Assembly: GCF_002564045.1 (NCBI RefSeq)
Contig: NZ_PDJK01000002.1
Location: 62,001 to 126,000 of the forward strand
Reading direction: 5' to 3'
DNA: 64,000 nt
From: Amycolatopsis sulphurea
GTDB taxonomy: Bacteria > Actinomycetota > Actinomycetes > Mycobacteriales > Pseudonocardiaceae
Below are positions 36,083-44,497 of the stretch, in pieces. The position numbers and the translations under genes were made by a program. Position 1 is the first letter of the stretch. Each line of letters starts with the position of its first letter. A model generated the notes under the pieces. It saw only the letters and a program-made list of their open reading frames with translations. It had not been told where the DNA came from and ran no database searches.

Positions 36083-36802
36083 TGGCTTCACGGGCCGAAG
36101 GAGGTGATCGAGCACTTCGTCGGCGGCCTGCCTCGCGCACGACCGCTCGCCGCGCCGGCGTGGCCGTACCGGGTCCGGCTGGATTTCACGCCGGAGCAGC
36201 ATACGACGGATTTTCCTTGCGCTGCTTCAGGAAGTCCTCATCATCCGGCTCCGCCGCCGGGGTTTCCTCGACGGCGCCGTGGCGCTGGACTTTCCACAAC
36301 GTCCCGGCGGAGGACGGGTCCTGGAACTACACCGAAACCGGCGCGCTGGTCCGGCGGGCGAAGGACGACGACGCGGACGCCGCCGGACTGCAGCTGATCG
36401 AGAAACTCGAGACGGCCGTCGCCGCGCACCTGTGGCTGGACACGGCGACGACTGTGCTCGCCGTGCCGGGGCATGTGCGGGGAAAGGCGTCCAGCGTGTT
36501 GATCGCCACCCTCCTGGCGCATCATCTCGGCCTGCCGATGGTCGAGCCAGCGGGAACGCAAGGCCGCGAAGCTGATGACGACGGCGGAACGCTCGGCCCT
36601 GCCGCAGGGATACCGGGTGCGGCAGGACCTCGGCGGGCAAACGGTGCTGATCGTGGACGACATCTACCAGACCGGCTACACGATGGCCGGCGTCGCGCAC
36701 GTAGCCCGTCAAGCCGGTGCTTCGACCGTGCTCGGCATCGCCGCGACGCATGCGTTCACCTGGACCACCGCGACGGACCGCAGCCGTGCCAAGCGAAACT
36801 GA
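36083..36802 (+). pseudogene. Phosphoribosyltransferase-type gene broken by three +1 frameshifts
   Basis: Conserved-looking peptide runs through three frames in order. Frame A: WLHGPKEVIEHFVGGLPRA to DFTPEQHTTD. After one extra T in GATTTTCC, frame B: FLALLQEVLIIRLRRRGFL to GAVALDF. After one extra T in GACTTTCC, frame C: HNVPAEDGSWNYTETGALV to HHLGLPMVE. After one extra C in GAGCCAGC, frame D: QRERKAAKLMTTAERSALP and the PRPP-binding VLIVDDIYQTGYTMAG. Removing three bases restores a single protein of about 240 residues. The start is not certain. Either a young pseudogene or assembly errors. Confidence 0.78.
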
Positions 36803-36811
36803 ACGGTCGCC

Positions 36812-36835
36812 GCGGGCCACCCGGGGGTGGCCCGC
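36812..36835. terminator. Bidirectional hairpin terminator between the broken gene and nrdJ
   Basis: 10-bp stem GCGGGCCACC (36812-36821) with GGTGGCCCGC (36826-36835) and 4-nt loop, placed 9 nt after one stop and 11 nt from the other at a convergent junction. Confidence 0.8.
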
Positions 36836-36846
36836 AGACGAGCCGA

Positions 36847-39657
36847 TCAGCTGCAGCCTGACGTGGCGCCGCAGCCTTCGCAGGCGTAGCAGGACCCGGC
36901 CGGGCGCATCTTCGTGCCACAGGTCATGCACAGCGGTGCGTCGGCGGCCTTGCCGAGGTGCAGCTCCATCAGTTCGGCCGTGCTGTGGGCCGAACCCGGC
37001 TCCAGGCGGGCTTCGCCGGGGGCCACGGACGGGGTGGAGTCGACGCTGGTGCGCAGCGCCTCCAGGTCCATGCTCCCGCCGTAGTTCTGTTCGACCTCGG
37101 CCGATCGCTCGGCGGCGGTGAAAATGCCCAGCTGCGCCCGCTTCTCGTAGGGCAGGTAGTCCAGCGCGAGACGGCGGAACAGGTAGTCCATCACGCTGGT
37201 GGCGATCCGGATGTCCGGGTCGTCGGTCATCCCGGCCGGTTCGAAGCGCAGGTTGGAGAACTTCGAGACGTAGAACTCCAGCGGGATACCGTGCTGCAGG
37301 CCGACCGAGATGGACATGGAGAACGCGTCCATCACCCCGGCCAGGGTGGAGCCCTGCTTGCCGAGCTTGACGAAGATCTCGCCGAGACCGTCGTCCGGGT
37401 ACGAACCGGCGTGCAGGTAGCCCTCGGCGCCGCCGACGGTGAACGACACCGTCTGGCTCGGACGTTTCTTCGGCAGGCGACGGCGCACCGGGCGGTATTC
37501 GACGAGTTTCTCCGGCTCGGCCTCGGTCTCGGTGGTCTTCGCGGTGGACAGCGGCTGCCCGACCTTGCAGTTGTCGCGGTAGATCGCGAGGGCCTTGAGG
37601 CCGAGTTTCCAGCCCTGGAAGTAGATCTCCTCCACGTCCTCGACGGTGGCCGCTTCCGGCATGTTCACCGTCTTGGAGATCGCGCCGGACAGGAACGGCT
37701 GCACCGCGGCCATCATCCGCACGTGCCCCATCGGCGCGATGGACCGCTCGCCGACCGCGCAGTCGAACACCTCGTAGTGCTCGGACCGCAGCCCCGGCGC
37801 GCCGACCACGTGACCGTGCTGCGCGACGTACTCGACGATCGCCTCGACCTGCTCGTCCTGGTAGCCGAGCGCCCGCAGCGCCCGCGGCACGGTCTGGTTC
37901 ACGATCTGCATGGACCCGCCGCCGACCAGCTTCTTGAACTTCACCAGCGAGAAGTCCGGCTCGATGCCAGTGGTGTCGCAGTCCATCATGAAGCCGATGG
38001 TGCCGGTGGGCGCGAGCACCGAGGCCTGCGCGTTGCGCCAGCCGTGCCGGCCACCCAGCTCGATCCCGCGCTGCCATTCCTGCGAAGCGAGCGCGCGAAC
38101 CGCCTTGTCGTTCTCGTGGTAGGTGCGGATCAGCTCGCTGGCCGCGGCGTGCTTGCGCATCACCCGCTGGTGCGCCTCGGCGTTGCGGGCGTAACCCTCG
38201 TACGGACCGACCACCTCGGCCAGCTCGGCGGAACGGCGGTAGGAGACCCCGGTCATCAGCGAGGTGATGGCCCCGGCGAGCGCCCGGCCGCCTTCGGAGT
38301 CATAGGCGTGGCCCAGCGCCATCAGCAGCGCACCCAGGTTCGCGTAGCCGATGCCCAGCTGACGGAACTTGCGGGTGGTCTCGGCGATCGGCTCGGTCGG
38401 GAAGTCCGCGAAGCAGATCGAGATGTCCATCGCGGTGATCACGAACTCGACCGCCTTCGCGAACAGCGGGGCGTCGAAGGTGCCGTCGGCGGACACGAAC
38501 TTCAGCAGGTTCAGCGAGGCCAGGTTGCAGCTGGAGTTGTCCAGGTGCATGTACTCGCTGCACGGGTTGGACGCGGTGATCCGGCCGGATTCCGGGCAGG
38601 TGTGCCAATCGTTGATCGTGCCGTCGTACTGCAGGCCGGGGTCGGCGCACTCCCAGGCGGCGCGCGCCATGCTGCGGAACAGCTTCTTCGCGTCCGTGCG
38701 CTCGATGACCTCGCCGGTGAGCCGGGCGCGCAGGCCGAAGTCGGTGCCGTTCTCCACCGCCTGCATGAACTCGTCGGAGACGCGGACCGAGTTGTTCGCG
38801 TTCTGGTACTGCACCGAGGAGATGTCCGCGCCGGAGAGGTCCATGTCGAACCCGGCATCGCGCAGGACCTTGATCTTCTCCTCCTCGCGCGCCTTGGTCG
38901 CGATGAACTCCTCGATGTCCGGGTGGTCCACGTCGAGCACGACCATCTTCGCCGCACGCCGGGTGGCGCCGCCGGATTTGATGGTGCCCGCGGAGGCGTC
39001 CGCGCCGCGCATGAAGGAGACCGGGCCGGACGCGGTGCCACCGGAGGTCAGCAGCTCCTTGGCGGACCGGATGCGGGAGAGGTTGAGGCCGGCGCCGGAG
39101 CCGCCCTTGAAGATCAGGCCCTCCTCGCGGTACCAGTTCAGGATCGACTCCATCGTGTCGTCGACCGCGAGGATGAAGCAGGCGGAGACCTGTTGTTTCG
39201 ACGGTGTGCCGACGTTGAACCAGACCGGCGAGTTGAAGCTGAAGACCTGGTGCAGCAGCATCCAGGTCAGTTCGTGCTCGAAGACCTCCAGGTCGGCGGG
39301 GCCGGCGAAGTAGTCGAACTCGGCGGCGGCCTTGACGTAGGTCCGCACCACGCGGTCGATGAGCTGCTTGAGGCTGCTCTCGCGCTCGGCGCTGCCGACG
39401 GCACCGCGAAAGTACTTGCTGGTGACGATATTCGTCGCGTTGACCGACCAGAACTCGGGGAACTCGACCCCGCGCTGCTCGAAGTTGACGCTGCCGTCGC
39501 GCCAGTTGGTCATCACGACGTCGCGCTTCTCCCAGGCGACCTCGTCGTACGGGTGCACACCCGCGGTCGTGAAGACGCGCTGCACCCGCAGCCCGCCCGC
39601 GGCCTTCTTCGCATTGCTCCGCCCGGCATCGGCGCCGGCTCCCACGGTTTCGGTCAT
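36847..39657 (-). CDS. nrdJ: Vitamin B12-dependent class II ribonucleoside-diphosphate reductase
   Basis: A 936-residue adenosylcobalamin-dependent reductase that makes deoxyribonucleotides in the cytoplasm with or without oxygen. Visible class II features are VFTTAGVHPYDEVAWEKRD at the N-terminus, the substrate-site NPCSEYMHLDNSSCNLASLN near residue 365, and GTIGFMMDCDTTGIEPDFS near 550. The C-terminus has a zinc-ribbon-like tail CMTCGTKMRPAGSCYACEGC followed by GATSGCS, containing the redox-shuttle Cys. It lies 31 nt downstream of nrdR, whose product controls it. Confidence 0.96.
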   Translation of the reverse strand: MTETVGAGADAGRSNAKKAAGGLRVQRVFTTAGVHPYDEVAWEKRDVVMTNWRDGSVNFEQRGVEFPEFWSVNATNIVTSKYFRGAVGSAERESSLKQLIDRVVRTYVKAAAEFDYFAGPADLEVFEHELTWMLLHQVFSFNSPVWFNVGTPSKQQVSACFILAVDDTMESILNWYREEGLIFKGGSGAGLNLSRIRSAKELLTSGGTASGPVSFMRGADASAGTIKSGGATRRAAKMVVLDVDHPDIEEFIATKAREEEKIKVLRDAGFDMDLSGADISSVQYQNANNSVRVSDEFMQAVENGTDFGLRARLTGEVIERTDAKKLFRSMARAAWECADPGLQYDGTINDWHTCPESGRITASNPCSEYMHLDNSSCNLASLNLLKFVSADGTFDAPLFAKAVEFVITAMDISICFADFPTEPIAETTRKFRQLGIGYANLGALLMALGHAYDSEGGRALAGAITSLMTGVSYRRSAELAEVVGPYEGYARNAEAHQRVMRKHAAASELIRTYHENDKAVRALASQEWQRGIELGGRHGWRNAQASVLAPTGTIGFMMDCDTTGIEPDFSLVKFKKLVGGGSMQIVNQTVPRALRALGYQDEQVEAIVEYVAQHGHVVGAPGLRSEHYEVFDCAVGERSIAPMGHVRMMAAVQPFLSGAISKTVNMPEAATVEDVEEIYFQGWKLGLKALAIYRDNCKVGQPLSTAKTTETEAEPEKLVEYRPVRRRLPKKRPSQTVSFTVGGAEGYLHAGSYPDDGLGEIFVKLGKQGSTLAGVMDAFSMSISVGLQHGIPLEFYVSKFSNLRFEPAGMTDDPDIRIATSVMDYLFRRLALDYLPYEKRAQLGIFTAAERSAEVEQNYGGSMDLEALRTSVDSTPSVAPGEARLEPGSAHSTAELMELHLGKAADAPLCMTCGTKMRPAGSCYACEGCGATSGCS

Positions 39658-39688
39658 GCGGTCCTGTCCCTTTGCTCCCCACGCACGG

Positions 39689-40180
39689 CTAATCGTCGGC
39701 CGTGCGCTCGCTTTCGCTGTCCTCCACGCTGTCCGCTATGGCCTTCCGCAGGTCGGCGATCTCCTTCTCGAAGTCCTCGACCGAGGAGAAGGAGCGGTAG
39801 ACACTGGCGAACCGGAGGTAGGCGACCCCGTCCAGCTCCCGGAGCGGGCCGAGGATGGCGAGGCCGACCTCGTGGCTCGGGATCTCCGCCAGCCCGGCGG
39901 AGCGGATCGACTCCTCCACCCGCTGCGCGAGCTTCTGCAGCGCGTCGTCGTCGACCGGCCGGCCCTGACACGCCCGGCGCACCCCGGTGACCACCTTGTC
40001 CCGGCTGAACTGCTCGGTCACCCCGGACCGCTTCACCACGGCCAGCACCATCGTCTCCGACGTGGTGAACCGCCGGCCGCACTGCGCGCACGAACGGCGC
40101 CGCCGGATCGCCTGACCCTCGTCCACCTCTCGGGAGTCGACCACCCGAGAGTCCGCATGCCGGCAGAACGGGCACCTCAT
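39689..40180 (-). CDS. nrdR: Transcriptional repressor NrdR
   Basis: A 163-residue repressor of ribonucleotide reductase genes. The N-terminal zinc ribbon has [15 protein letters not shown] and [12 protein letters not shown] (four Cys), followed by the ATP-cone domain ([19 protein letters not shown] and [16 protein letters not shown]) that senses ATP/dATP. ATG at 40180 with GGAAGGTG upstream; the frame beyond it lacks support. Operon order nrdR-nrdJ is standard for actinomycetes. An NrdR box lies about 200 nt upstream. Confidence 0.96.
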   Translation of the reverse strand: MRCPFCRHADSRVVDSREVDEGQAIRRRRSCAQCGRRFTTSETMVLAVVKRSGVTEQFSRDKVVTGVRRACQGRPVDDDALQKLAQRVEESIRSAGLAEIPSHEVGLAILGPLRELDGVAYLRFASVYRSFSSVEDFEKEIADLRKAIADSVEDSESERTADD

Positions 40181-40293
40181 CCGCCAGTCACCTTCCCTCC
40201 ACAACGGCCGAATCCTGTTCCCCCGGCCCGATGCCGCCACGCTACGGCCCGGACTTCGATCCCTCCGCGCGACCCCGCGCCTGGTGATCGACA

Positions 40294-40365
40294 TGTGGAC
40301 AGCCGGTGGATGAACACTCGTCGACTGTGGACAACTGGGTTCAGTCTACCCCTACCTGTGGACCA
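40294..40365 (-). promoter_or_regulatory. Three DnaA-box-like TGTGGAC sites upstream of nrdR
   Basis: TGTGGACAG at 40294, TGTGGACAA at 40326 and TGTGGACC at 40357 read on the + strand, giving TTGTCCACA-type boxes on the transcribed strand. Spacings are 32 and 31 nt, close to three helical turns. TTGTCCACA is the actinomycete DnaA-box form. In E. coli the nrdAB promoter is DnaA-controlled; here it is inference. Confidence 0.45.
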
Positions 40366-40380
40366 TTCACAGCGGTGTAA

Positions 40381-40396
40381 CTACTAGATATAGGGG
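40381..40396 (-). promoter_or_regulatory. Candidate NrdR box
   Basis: CTACTAGATATAGGGG matches the known NrdR-box core CwAtATaTwG at nine of ten positions (CTAGATATAG, 40384-40393). It is also the right arm of an inverted repeat: GTCTACCCCTA (40344-40354) and TAGGGGTAGAC (40391-40401). A second strong box at the usual spacing was not found. Confidence 0.6.
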
Positions 40397-40409
40397 TAGA
40401 CCCTAGATC

Positions 40410-41021
40410 GGCACTCGAATGGACGCAAGCGGCACGAGTGGGTGAAAGCTGGGTCGGGGGGCTGGGGTCGGGGGGCTGGGTTGGCGGGTTGGGTCGGGGG
40501 TCGGGGAGGTCGGTGGGGAGTCGGCAGGTCGGCGGGAGGCAGGAGGCTTCCGGTTCGGGGTCGGTTCCAGGTGGCGGCGGTGGCGGTGGCGGTGGCGGTG
40601 GCGGTGGCGCACCGTAGCGGTCACAGTGCAGCAGCGGCGGAGTTAGCGCCGCAGTGGCGGTGAGGCCGGCTGATCGCGGGTGCTGCGTGGTCGGTGGCGG
40701 CGCGATCGTTGGCGGCGGCGCGGTGCGGCGGCGACGGCGCGATCGTTGGCGGCGGCGCGATCGTCGTTCGTGGCGGCGGCTGATGTGCGCGTTGACGGCT
40801 GGCAGGTTTGCGGCACTGCCGTCGGAGAGACGTTCCCCTGAGCGGGTCCGCCGGCCACGCGACTGTTGACAGACAGGTATTCCCGCGACGCGATCGTTTG
40901 CGGCGCAACCATTCTCGCGACACGTAGCGAGATTCGGCCTGCTCCAGGCCGTGCGTCAGAGGCCTTGAGCATCAACGATCTTGCACCGCCCACGGTCTTT
41001 GACACGCTGGGCTCGTTTAGG
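40410..41021. other. Low-complexity, G-rich intergenic region
   Basis: About 610 nt between the nrdR promoter and the LysM gene with no credible gene. 40440-40560 is full of G-runs (GGGGGG-CTGGGGTC pattern). 40570-40609 is a GGTGGC hexamer array of about six copies. A 24-nt direct repeat containing GGCGCGATCGTTGGCGGC is at 40699-40722 and 40736-40759. Open frames here are artefacts of composition. Confidence 0.7.
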
Positions 41022-41897
41022 TCATAGGCCTCCCGGGTCTCCGGCAATCGGGACAGTGAGCGGGAATCCGGGTGTCAGGGCGGCGTCGTCCAGGTCGTTG
41101 AGCTGTTTGATGCGGGTGACCATGGCCGCCTGGTCGGCGTTGGGGGCATAGCGGGCGGCCAGCGCATTGAGCGTGTCGCCCGAGCGGACCGAGACGGAGG
41201 CGGTGCGTTCCGGCACCGGCCCGCCGGTGACTCCCCCGGCGAAGATCCCCAGTGCACTGACGAAGAGGCAGGCCACGGCGGCGACCGCGATCAGCCATGG
41301 CCAGCGGACCGGGGCGCGCCGGGGCTGCGGGCACCCTGCCGGGCCACCACGGCGTCCGGCGACGACCCTCTCCCGGGTGGGCGGGCGCAACGGCTCGCCT
41401 CGCCGTTCCCGCGCGGTTCGCCCCGGAGCGGGCGGGGCCGCCGCGGGGACGTGCCGGACACCGGTGCGGCGAACGGGAATCTCGCGGACGGCCGGGGCGC
41501 CGGATCGGACGGCACCGGGCGCGCCGCCCCCTCGGGATACGGGCCCAAGGGTCGAAACCGCGCGGGCGTCGGTCTCGGCCTCTTCCCGTTCTGTACCAGG
41601 TTCGCCGGGCTGGACCAGCCTCAGGGCAGGGCGCGGAACCCCGCCTCGATGGGCTGCGGGGGCACGCCGAGCGGGTGAACCGGCCGGTTTCCGTTCGAAA
41701 GATTCACCTTTTCGGGTGAAGTGAGCGCCAGGTGAGGAAGCGTCGTGATCCTCGAGTTCCGCCGCTGGCGAGGTGGAGCCGGAGAGGGTCCGCCACGAGC
41801 CGGAATCAGGGCACGACTGAGCGTCGGGGTCGCTGACCTGCCCGGAAGGGGCGGGCCGGAGCGGGCGGACAAACCCACGATCGGCCAGGATCGACAT
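41022..41897 (-). CDS. LysM-domain membrane protein, SOS-linked (Rv2719c/ChiZ-like)
   Basis: A 291-residue protein. The first 200 residues are Pro/Arg/Gly-rich and disordered; one transmembrane helix (WPWLIAVAAVACLFVSALGIF) is near residue 205; the C-terminal domain has VRSGDTLNALAARYAPN, the LysM opening, ending in a PGFPLTVPI strand. ATG at 41897 has GAGGAGG 8 nt upstream. In mycobacteria Rv2719c occupies this place divergent from lexA, is damage-induced and delays division; corynebacterial DivS is similar. A LexA box 68 nt upstream supports the same control. Confidence 0.85.
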   Translation of the reverse strand: MSILADRGFVRPLRPAPSGQVSDPDAQSCPDSGSWRTLSGSTSPAAELEDHDASSPGAHFTRKGESFERKPAGSPARRAPAAHRGGVPRPALRLVQPGEPGTEREEAETDARAVSTLGPVSRGGGAPGAVRSGAPAVREIPVRRTGVRHVPAAAPPAPGRTARERRGEPLRPPTRERVVAGRRGGPAGCPQPRRAPVRWPWLIAVAAVACLFVSALGIFAGGVTGGPVPERTASVSVRSGDTLNALAARYAPNADQAAMVTRIKQLNDLDDAALTPGFPLTVPIAGDPGGL

Positions 41898-41964
41898 GGC
41901 GGAACCTCCTCGTGACCTGCTGATCTGCTCACCCCGGGGACTCGCCGCGACGAGACCGTCCGGG

Positions 41965-41980
41965 TCGAACAGGCGTTCTA
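41965..41980 (-). promoter_or_regulatory. LexA (SOS) box upstream of the LysM gene
   Basis: TCGAAC-AGGC-GTTCTA matches the actinobacterial consensus TCGAAC-N4-GTTCGA at 11 of 12 fixed positions. It lies 68 nt upstream of the LysM gene start. Confidence 0.85.
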
Positions 41981-42044
41981 TCGAACGTCCGTGCGAAGGT
42001 TTACCACCCCGCGCCGACAAAATCGAGAGGACACGGCGTGTCGA

Positions 42045-42085
42045 TCGAACAGATGTTTGAAATCGTCGCTCGGAGTGACTAACGT
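42045..42085 (+). promoter_or_regulatory. lexA promoter with SOS box
   Basis: The box TCGAAC-AGAT-GTTTGA (42045-42060) fits the LexA consensus at 11 of 12 fixed positions. Its right half overlaps a -35-like TTGAAA (42057-42062), with TAACGT (42080-42085) as -10 after 17 nt. This implies autorepression of lexA. The 320-nt divergent region otherwise holds no gene. Confidence 0.8.
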
Positions 42086-42217
42086 CGTCGATCAGGAGAT
42101 CTGCTCGGGCAGATCACGCCGGCTCACGGAGCGGAGCCGGCGCGAGCGGGAAAGCGCGGAACGCCTGCCGGCGGCCGCGGAGGAGCTGGAGGCGACGCAG
42201 CGTTGGAGAAGGACACG

Positions 42218-42946
42218 GTGAAGAACACCGCGGCGAAAGGGGCCGGCGGCGGTCCCGGCCGGAGCGGCGGGGGCAAGGCAGGCGCCCTGCCGGAGGTGTA
42301 CGACGTGGACGAGACGCTGACCGTCCGCCAGCAGCAGGTGCTGGACGTGATCCGCACCTGGGTGAGCCGGTTCGGGTACCCGCCGAGCGTCCGCGAGATC
42401 GGCGAGGCGGTGGGGCTCACGTCCACCTCCTCGGTGTCGCACCAGCTGCGTGCCTTGCAGCGCAAGGGATACCTCCGCCGGGATGCGAACCGGCCACGGG
42501 CGGTCGGGGTACTCGCGTCCACCGACGACAATCCGATGGGCATCGACATCGACCAGCAGCCGTCCGTGCCGAAGGCCGCGTACGTACCGCTGGTGGGCCG
42601 GATCGCGGCCGGAGGGCCGGTGCTCGCGGAGCAGTCCATCGAGGACGTCTTCCCGCTGCCCCGGGAGATCGTCGGCGAGGGCGAGCTGTTCCTGCTGAGC
42701 GTCACCGGTGATTCGATGGTCGACGCCGCCATCACCGACGGCGACTGGGTCGTGGTCCGGCAACAGCCCGCGGCGGAGAACGGCGACATCGTGGCCGCCA
42801 TGATCGACGGCGAGGCCACGGTGAAGACCTTCAAGCGCAAGGACGATCACGTCTGGCTGATGCCGCACAACGAGGCCTACGAACCGATCCCGGGCGACGA
42901 CGCGACGATCCTGGGCAAGGTCGTGGCCGTGCTGCGCAGGCTCTGA
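42218..42946 (+). CDS. lexA: SOS response repressor LexA
   Basis: A 242-residue repressor and self-cleaving protease. The winged helix-turn-helix ([20 protein letters not shown], then [13 protein letters not shown]) fills residues 35-95. The cleavage site Ala-Gly is in [10 protein letters not shown] near residue 130, the catalytic Ser in [11 protein letters not shown] near 170 and the Lys in [10 protein letters not shown] near 205. GTG at 42218 with GGAGAAGGA upstream is favoured over TTG at 42203. Controlled by its own SOS box; divergent from the LysM gene as in Mtb. Confidence 0.95.
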   Translation: MKNTAAKGAGGGPGRSGGGKAGALPEVYDVDETLTVRQQQVLDVIRTWVSRFGYPPSVREIGEAVGLTSTSSVSHQLRALQRKGYLRRDANRPRAVGVLASTDDNPMGIDIDQQPSVPKAAYVPLVGRIAAGGPVLAEQSIEDVFPLPREIVGEGELFLLSVTGDSMVDAAITDGDWVVVRQQPAAENGDIVAAMIDGEATVKTFKRKDDHVWLMPHNEAYEPIPGDDATILGKVVAVLRRL

Positions 42947-43066
42947 CCCACGGCGGGGCGGCGAGGCGGCAGACTCGGCGCCCTCGCGTCCGGCCGGGGC
43001 CGGGGTGAGCGGGAAATGCTTGGGTACCAAGCGCATCCGCTTTTCGGCGTCCGGGGTTCGGTAGGC

Positions 43067-43251
43067 CGCAGCACACGCAGCACACGCAGCACACGCAGCA
43101 CACGCAGCACACGCAGCACACGCAGCACACGCAGCACACGCAGCACACGCAGCACACGCAGCACACGCAGCACACGCAGCACACGCAGCACACGCAGCAC
43201 ACGCAGCACACGCAGCACACGCAGCACACGCAGCACACGCAGCACACGCAG
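43067..43251. repeat. 9-bp minisatellite, about 20 copies of CGCAGCACA
   Basis: An uninterrupted array with unit CGCAGCACA spans 185 nt, about 20.5 perfect copies. The unit length being a multiple of three, every frame stays open and gives Ser-Thr-Arg or Leu-Arg-Val type repeats, producing false ORFs. It lies 120 nt past lexA in a 490-nt gap, which otherwise has a short hairpin GCTTGG-GTA-CCAAGC (43018-43032). Perfect identity points to recent expansion. Confidence 0.97.
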
Positions 43252-43436
43252 GGAGGAGCCTGCCACCGGCCAGCCGCCAGGACCACAAGACCGGCCATGA
43301 ATCCGGGCCAAGAATCCGGGCCGGCAGCCGCGTTCGCCGAGATCACGGCGAAAGATATCGAACCCACAAAACCCAAGTCACAGAAGCAAAACCGCGGCCC
43401 GAAGCTGCGAACCCAGCGTGCCGGGAGGCGAAGCGG

Positions 43437-44438
43437 TCAGCGGCGGCGGAGCCGGCTCAGGAGGAACCACCCCGCCAGGACCACCGCCACGGCGATCCCG
43501 GCGGCGGGCAGGATCGGGACACCGCCGTTGTCTTGAGCAGCGCCGGAGTCAGCACCGGATTCAGCACCAGCCGACGGCGAGCCGGGGGACTGCGGAGACA
43601 CCAGCGCGGCGGCGTTCCGGAGTGCGCGGACCGGTTGCCCGGTTCCCTCGCTGGCCGACAGCAGCGTGCCATCGGGGTCGAAAGCGATTGCCTCGCCTTG
43701 TTTCTCGTCCGGTAGGGGGATGCGCACGGGGTCGCGGCGCAGGGCGGCGGCCACGTCACCGTCGGGGGCCGGGTAGAGGTAGGCGTCCGTATAGGTGCGC
43801 AGGGCAACGACGGTGCCGTCCGCGCTGGTCGCACCGCCGGTCACGAGGACTGAGCCGAACGCGCCGATCGGGCCGCCGGGGGTATCCGTGCTGTGCACCC
43901 GGAGCGTGCCGACCTGTTCCAGCGAGGTCGGGCCGGGAGTCGTCAGTGGGCCGGCCGGGCGGTAGACCTTCGCATCGCCCAGGACGTCCTTCGTCACCAG
44001 GTACGGGACGCCGGAACGGTCGAGCAGCAGTGCTTCACCGTCGTGGGCGCCGTCGGGATAGGTCAGGCGATGCAGGACCGCTGGGCCGCCGGACGGCTTC
44101 AATTCCAGGAGCGCCACCGTGCTGCGCTGATGACGGTTGTCGCCGGTGTCGGACAGCCACAATGTGCCGTCCGCGGCGCGGGCGAGGTCCTCGACGTCGT
44201 ACGGGTCGGCCGGGTCGGTCCGCACCTGCTGCACCCGGCAGCTCCGGTCGAGGACGAAGACCTGCACCTGCGTGCCGCCGTCGTTGATCGCATACCAACG
44301 CTCGCCGTCGGAGGCCAGGCCGGATAGCTCGTCCAGACGCGAATCGGTGATCCGGCAGACGGTCTCCGGTGCCGGCACCGGGGCCGCCGAAGCGGGCAAC
44401 GCCCCGAACACCAGCAAGGCGAGCACCACCGGCAGCAC
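43437..44438 (-). CDS. Exported, C-terminally anchored beta-propeller-like protein
   Basis: A 333-residue protein. A signal peptide (LPVVLALLVFGALPASAAP) is at the N-terminus; the body has propeller-like repeats (WYAINDGGTQVQVFVLD, DLARAADGTLWLSDTGDN, GEAIAFDPDGTLLSASEG); a low-complexity Ser/Gly/Ala linker and a C-terminal helix (ILPAAGIAVAVVLAGWFLLS) with Arg tail anchor it to the membrane. It is probably displayed outside the cell. GTG start at 44438; GGAGG is 13 nt away, so the start or its control is unusual. Function unknown. Confidence 0.8.
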   Translation of the reverse strand: MLPVVLALLVFGALPASAAPVPAPETVCRITDSRLDELSGLASDGERWYAINDGGTQVQVFVLDRSCRVQQVRTDPADPYDVEDLARAADGTLWLSDTGDNRHQRSTVALLELKPSGGPAVLHRLTYPDGAHDGEALLLDRSGVPYLVTKDVLGDAKVYRPAGPLTTPGPTSLEQVGTLRVHSTDTPGGPIGAFGSVLVTGGATSADGTVVALRTYTDAYLYPAPDGDVAAALRRDPVRIPLPDEKQGEAIAFDPDGTLLSASEGTGQPVRALRNAAALVSPQSPGSPSAGAESGADSGAAQDNGGVPILPAAGIAVAVVLAGWFLLSRLRRR

Positions 44439-44454
44439 GCGTACCCAGTCACCT

Positions 44455-44490
44455 CCGTAGTGCGCGGGCCGAGATGCCCGCGCACTACGG
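44455..44490 (-). terminator. 15-bp hairpin after hflX, next to the ribosome site of the following gene
   Basis: Perfect inverted repeat CCGTAGTGCGCGGGC (44455-44469) with 44476-44490 and 6-nt loop, 7 nt past the hflX stop. The arm nearest the next gene overlaps the start of its CGGAGG ribosome site, so in a read-through transcript the hairpin could also hide that site. Confidence 0.8.
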
Positions 44491-44497
44491 AAGACGT

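Noticed and set aside
36847..40402. Cobalamin riboswitch controlling nrdJ
   Set aside because: No B12-box-like sequence was seen upstream of nrdR or between nrdR and nrdJ; the short 31-nt gap leaves no room.
40643..41047. Leftward frame of 134 codons after the LysM gene
   Set aside because: Low-complexity Ala/Arg sequence over GC repeats, overlaps the LysM 3' end, no ribosome site; composition artefact.
43067..43251. CRISPR array
   Set aside because: Unit is 9 bp without spacers; no cas genes.
43016..43300. Open frame encoding about 20 Ser-Thr-Arg repeats
   Set aside because: It is produced by the 9-bp minisatellite, which leaves all frames open; no ribosome site or flanking coding character.
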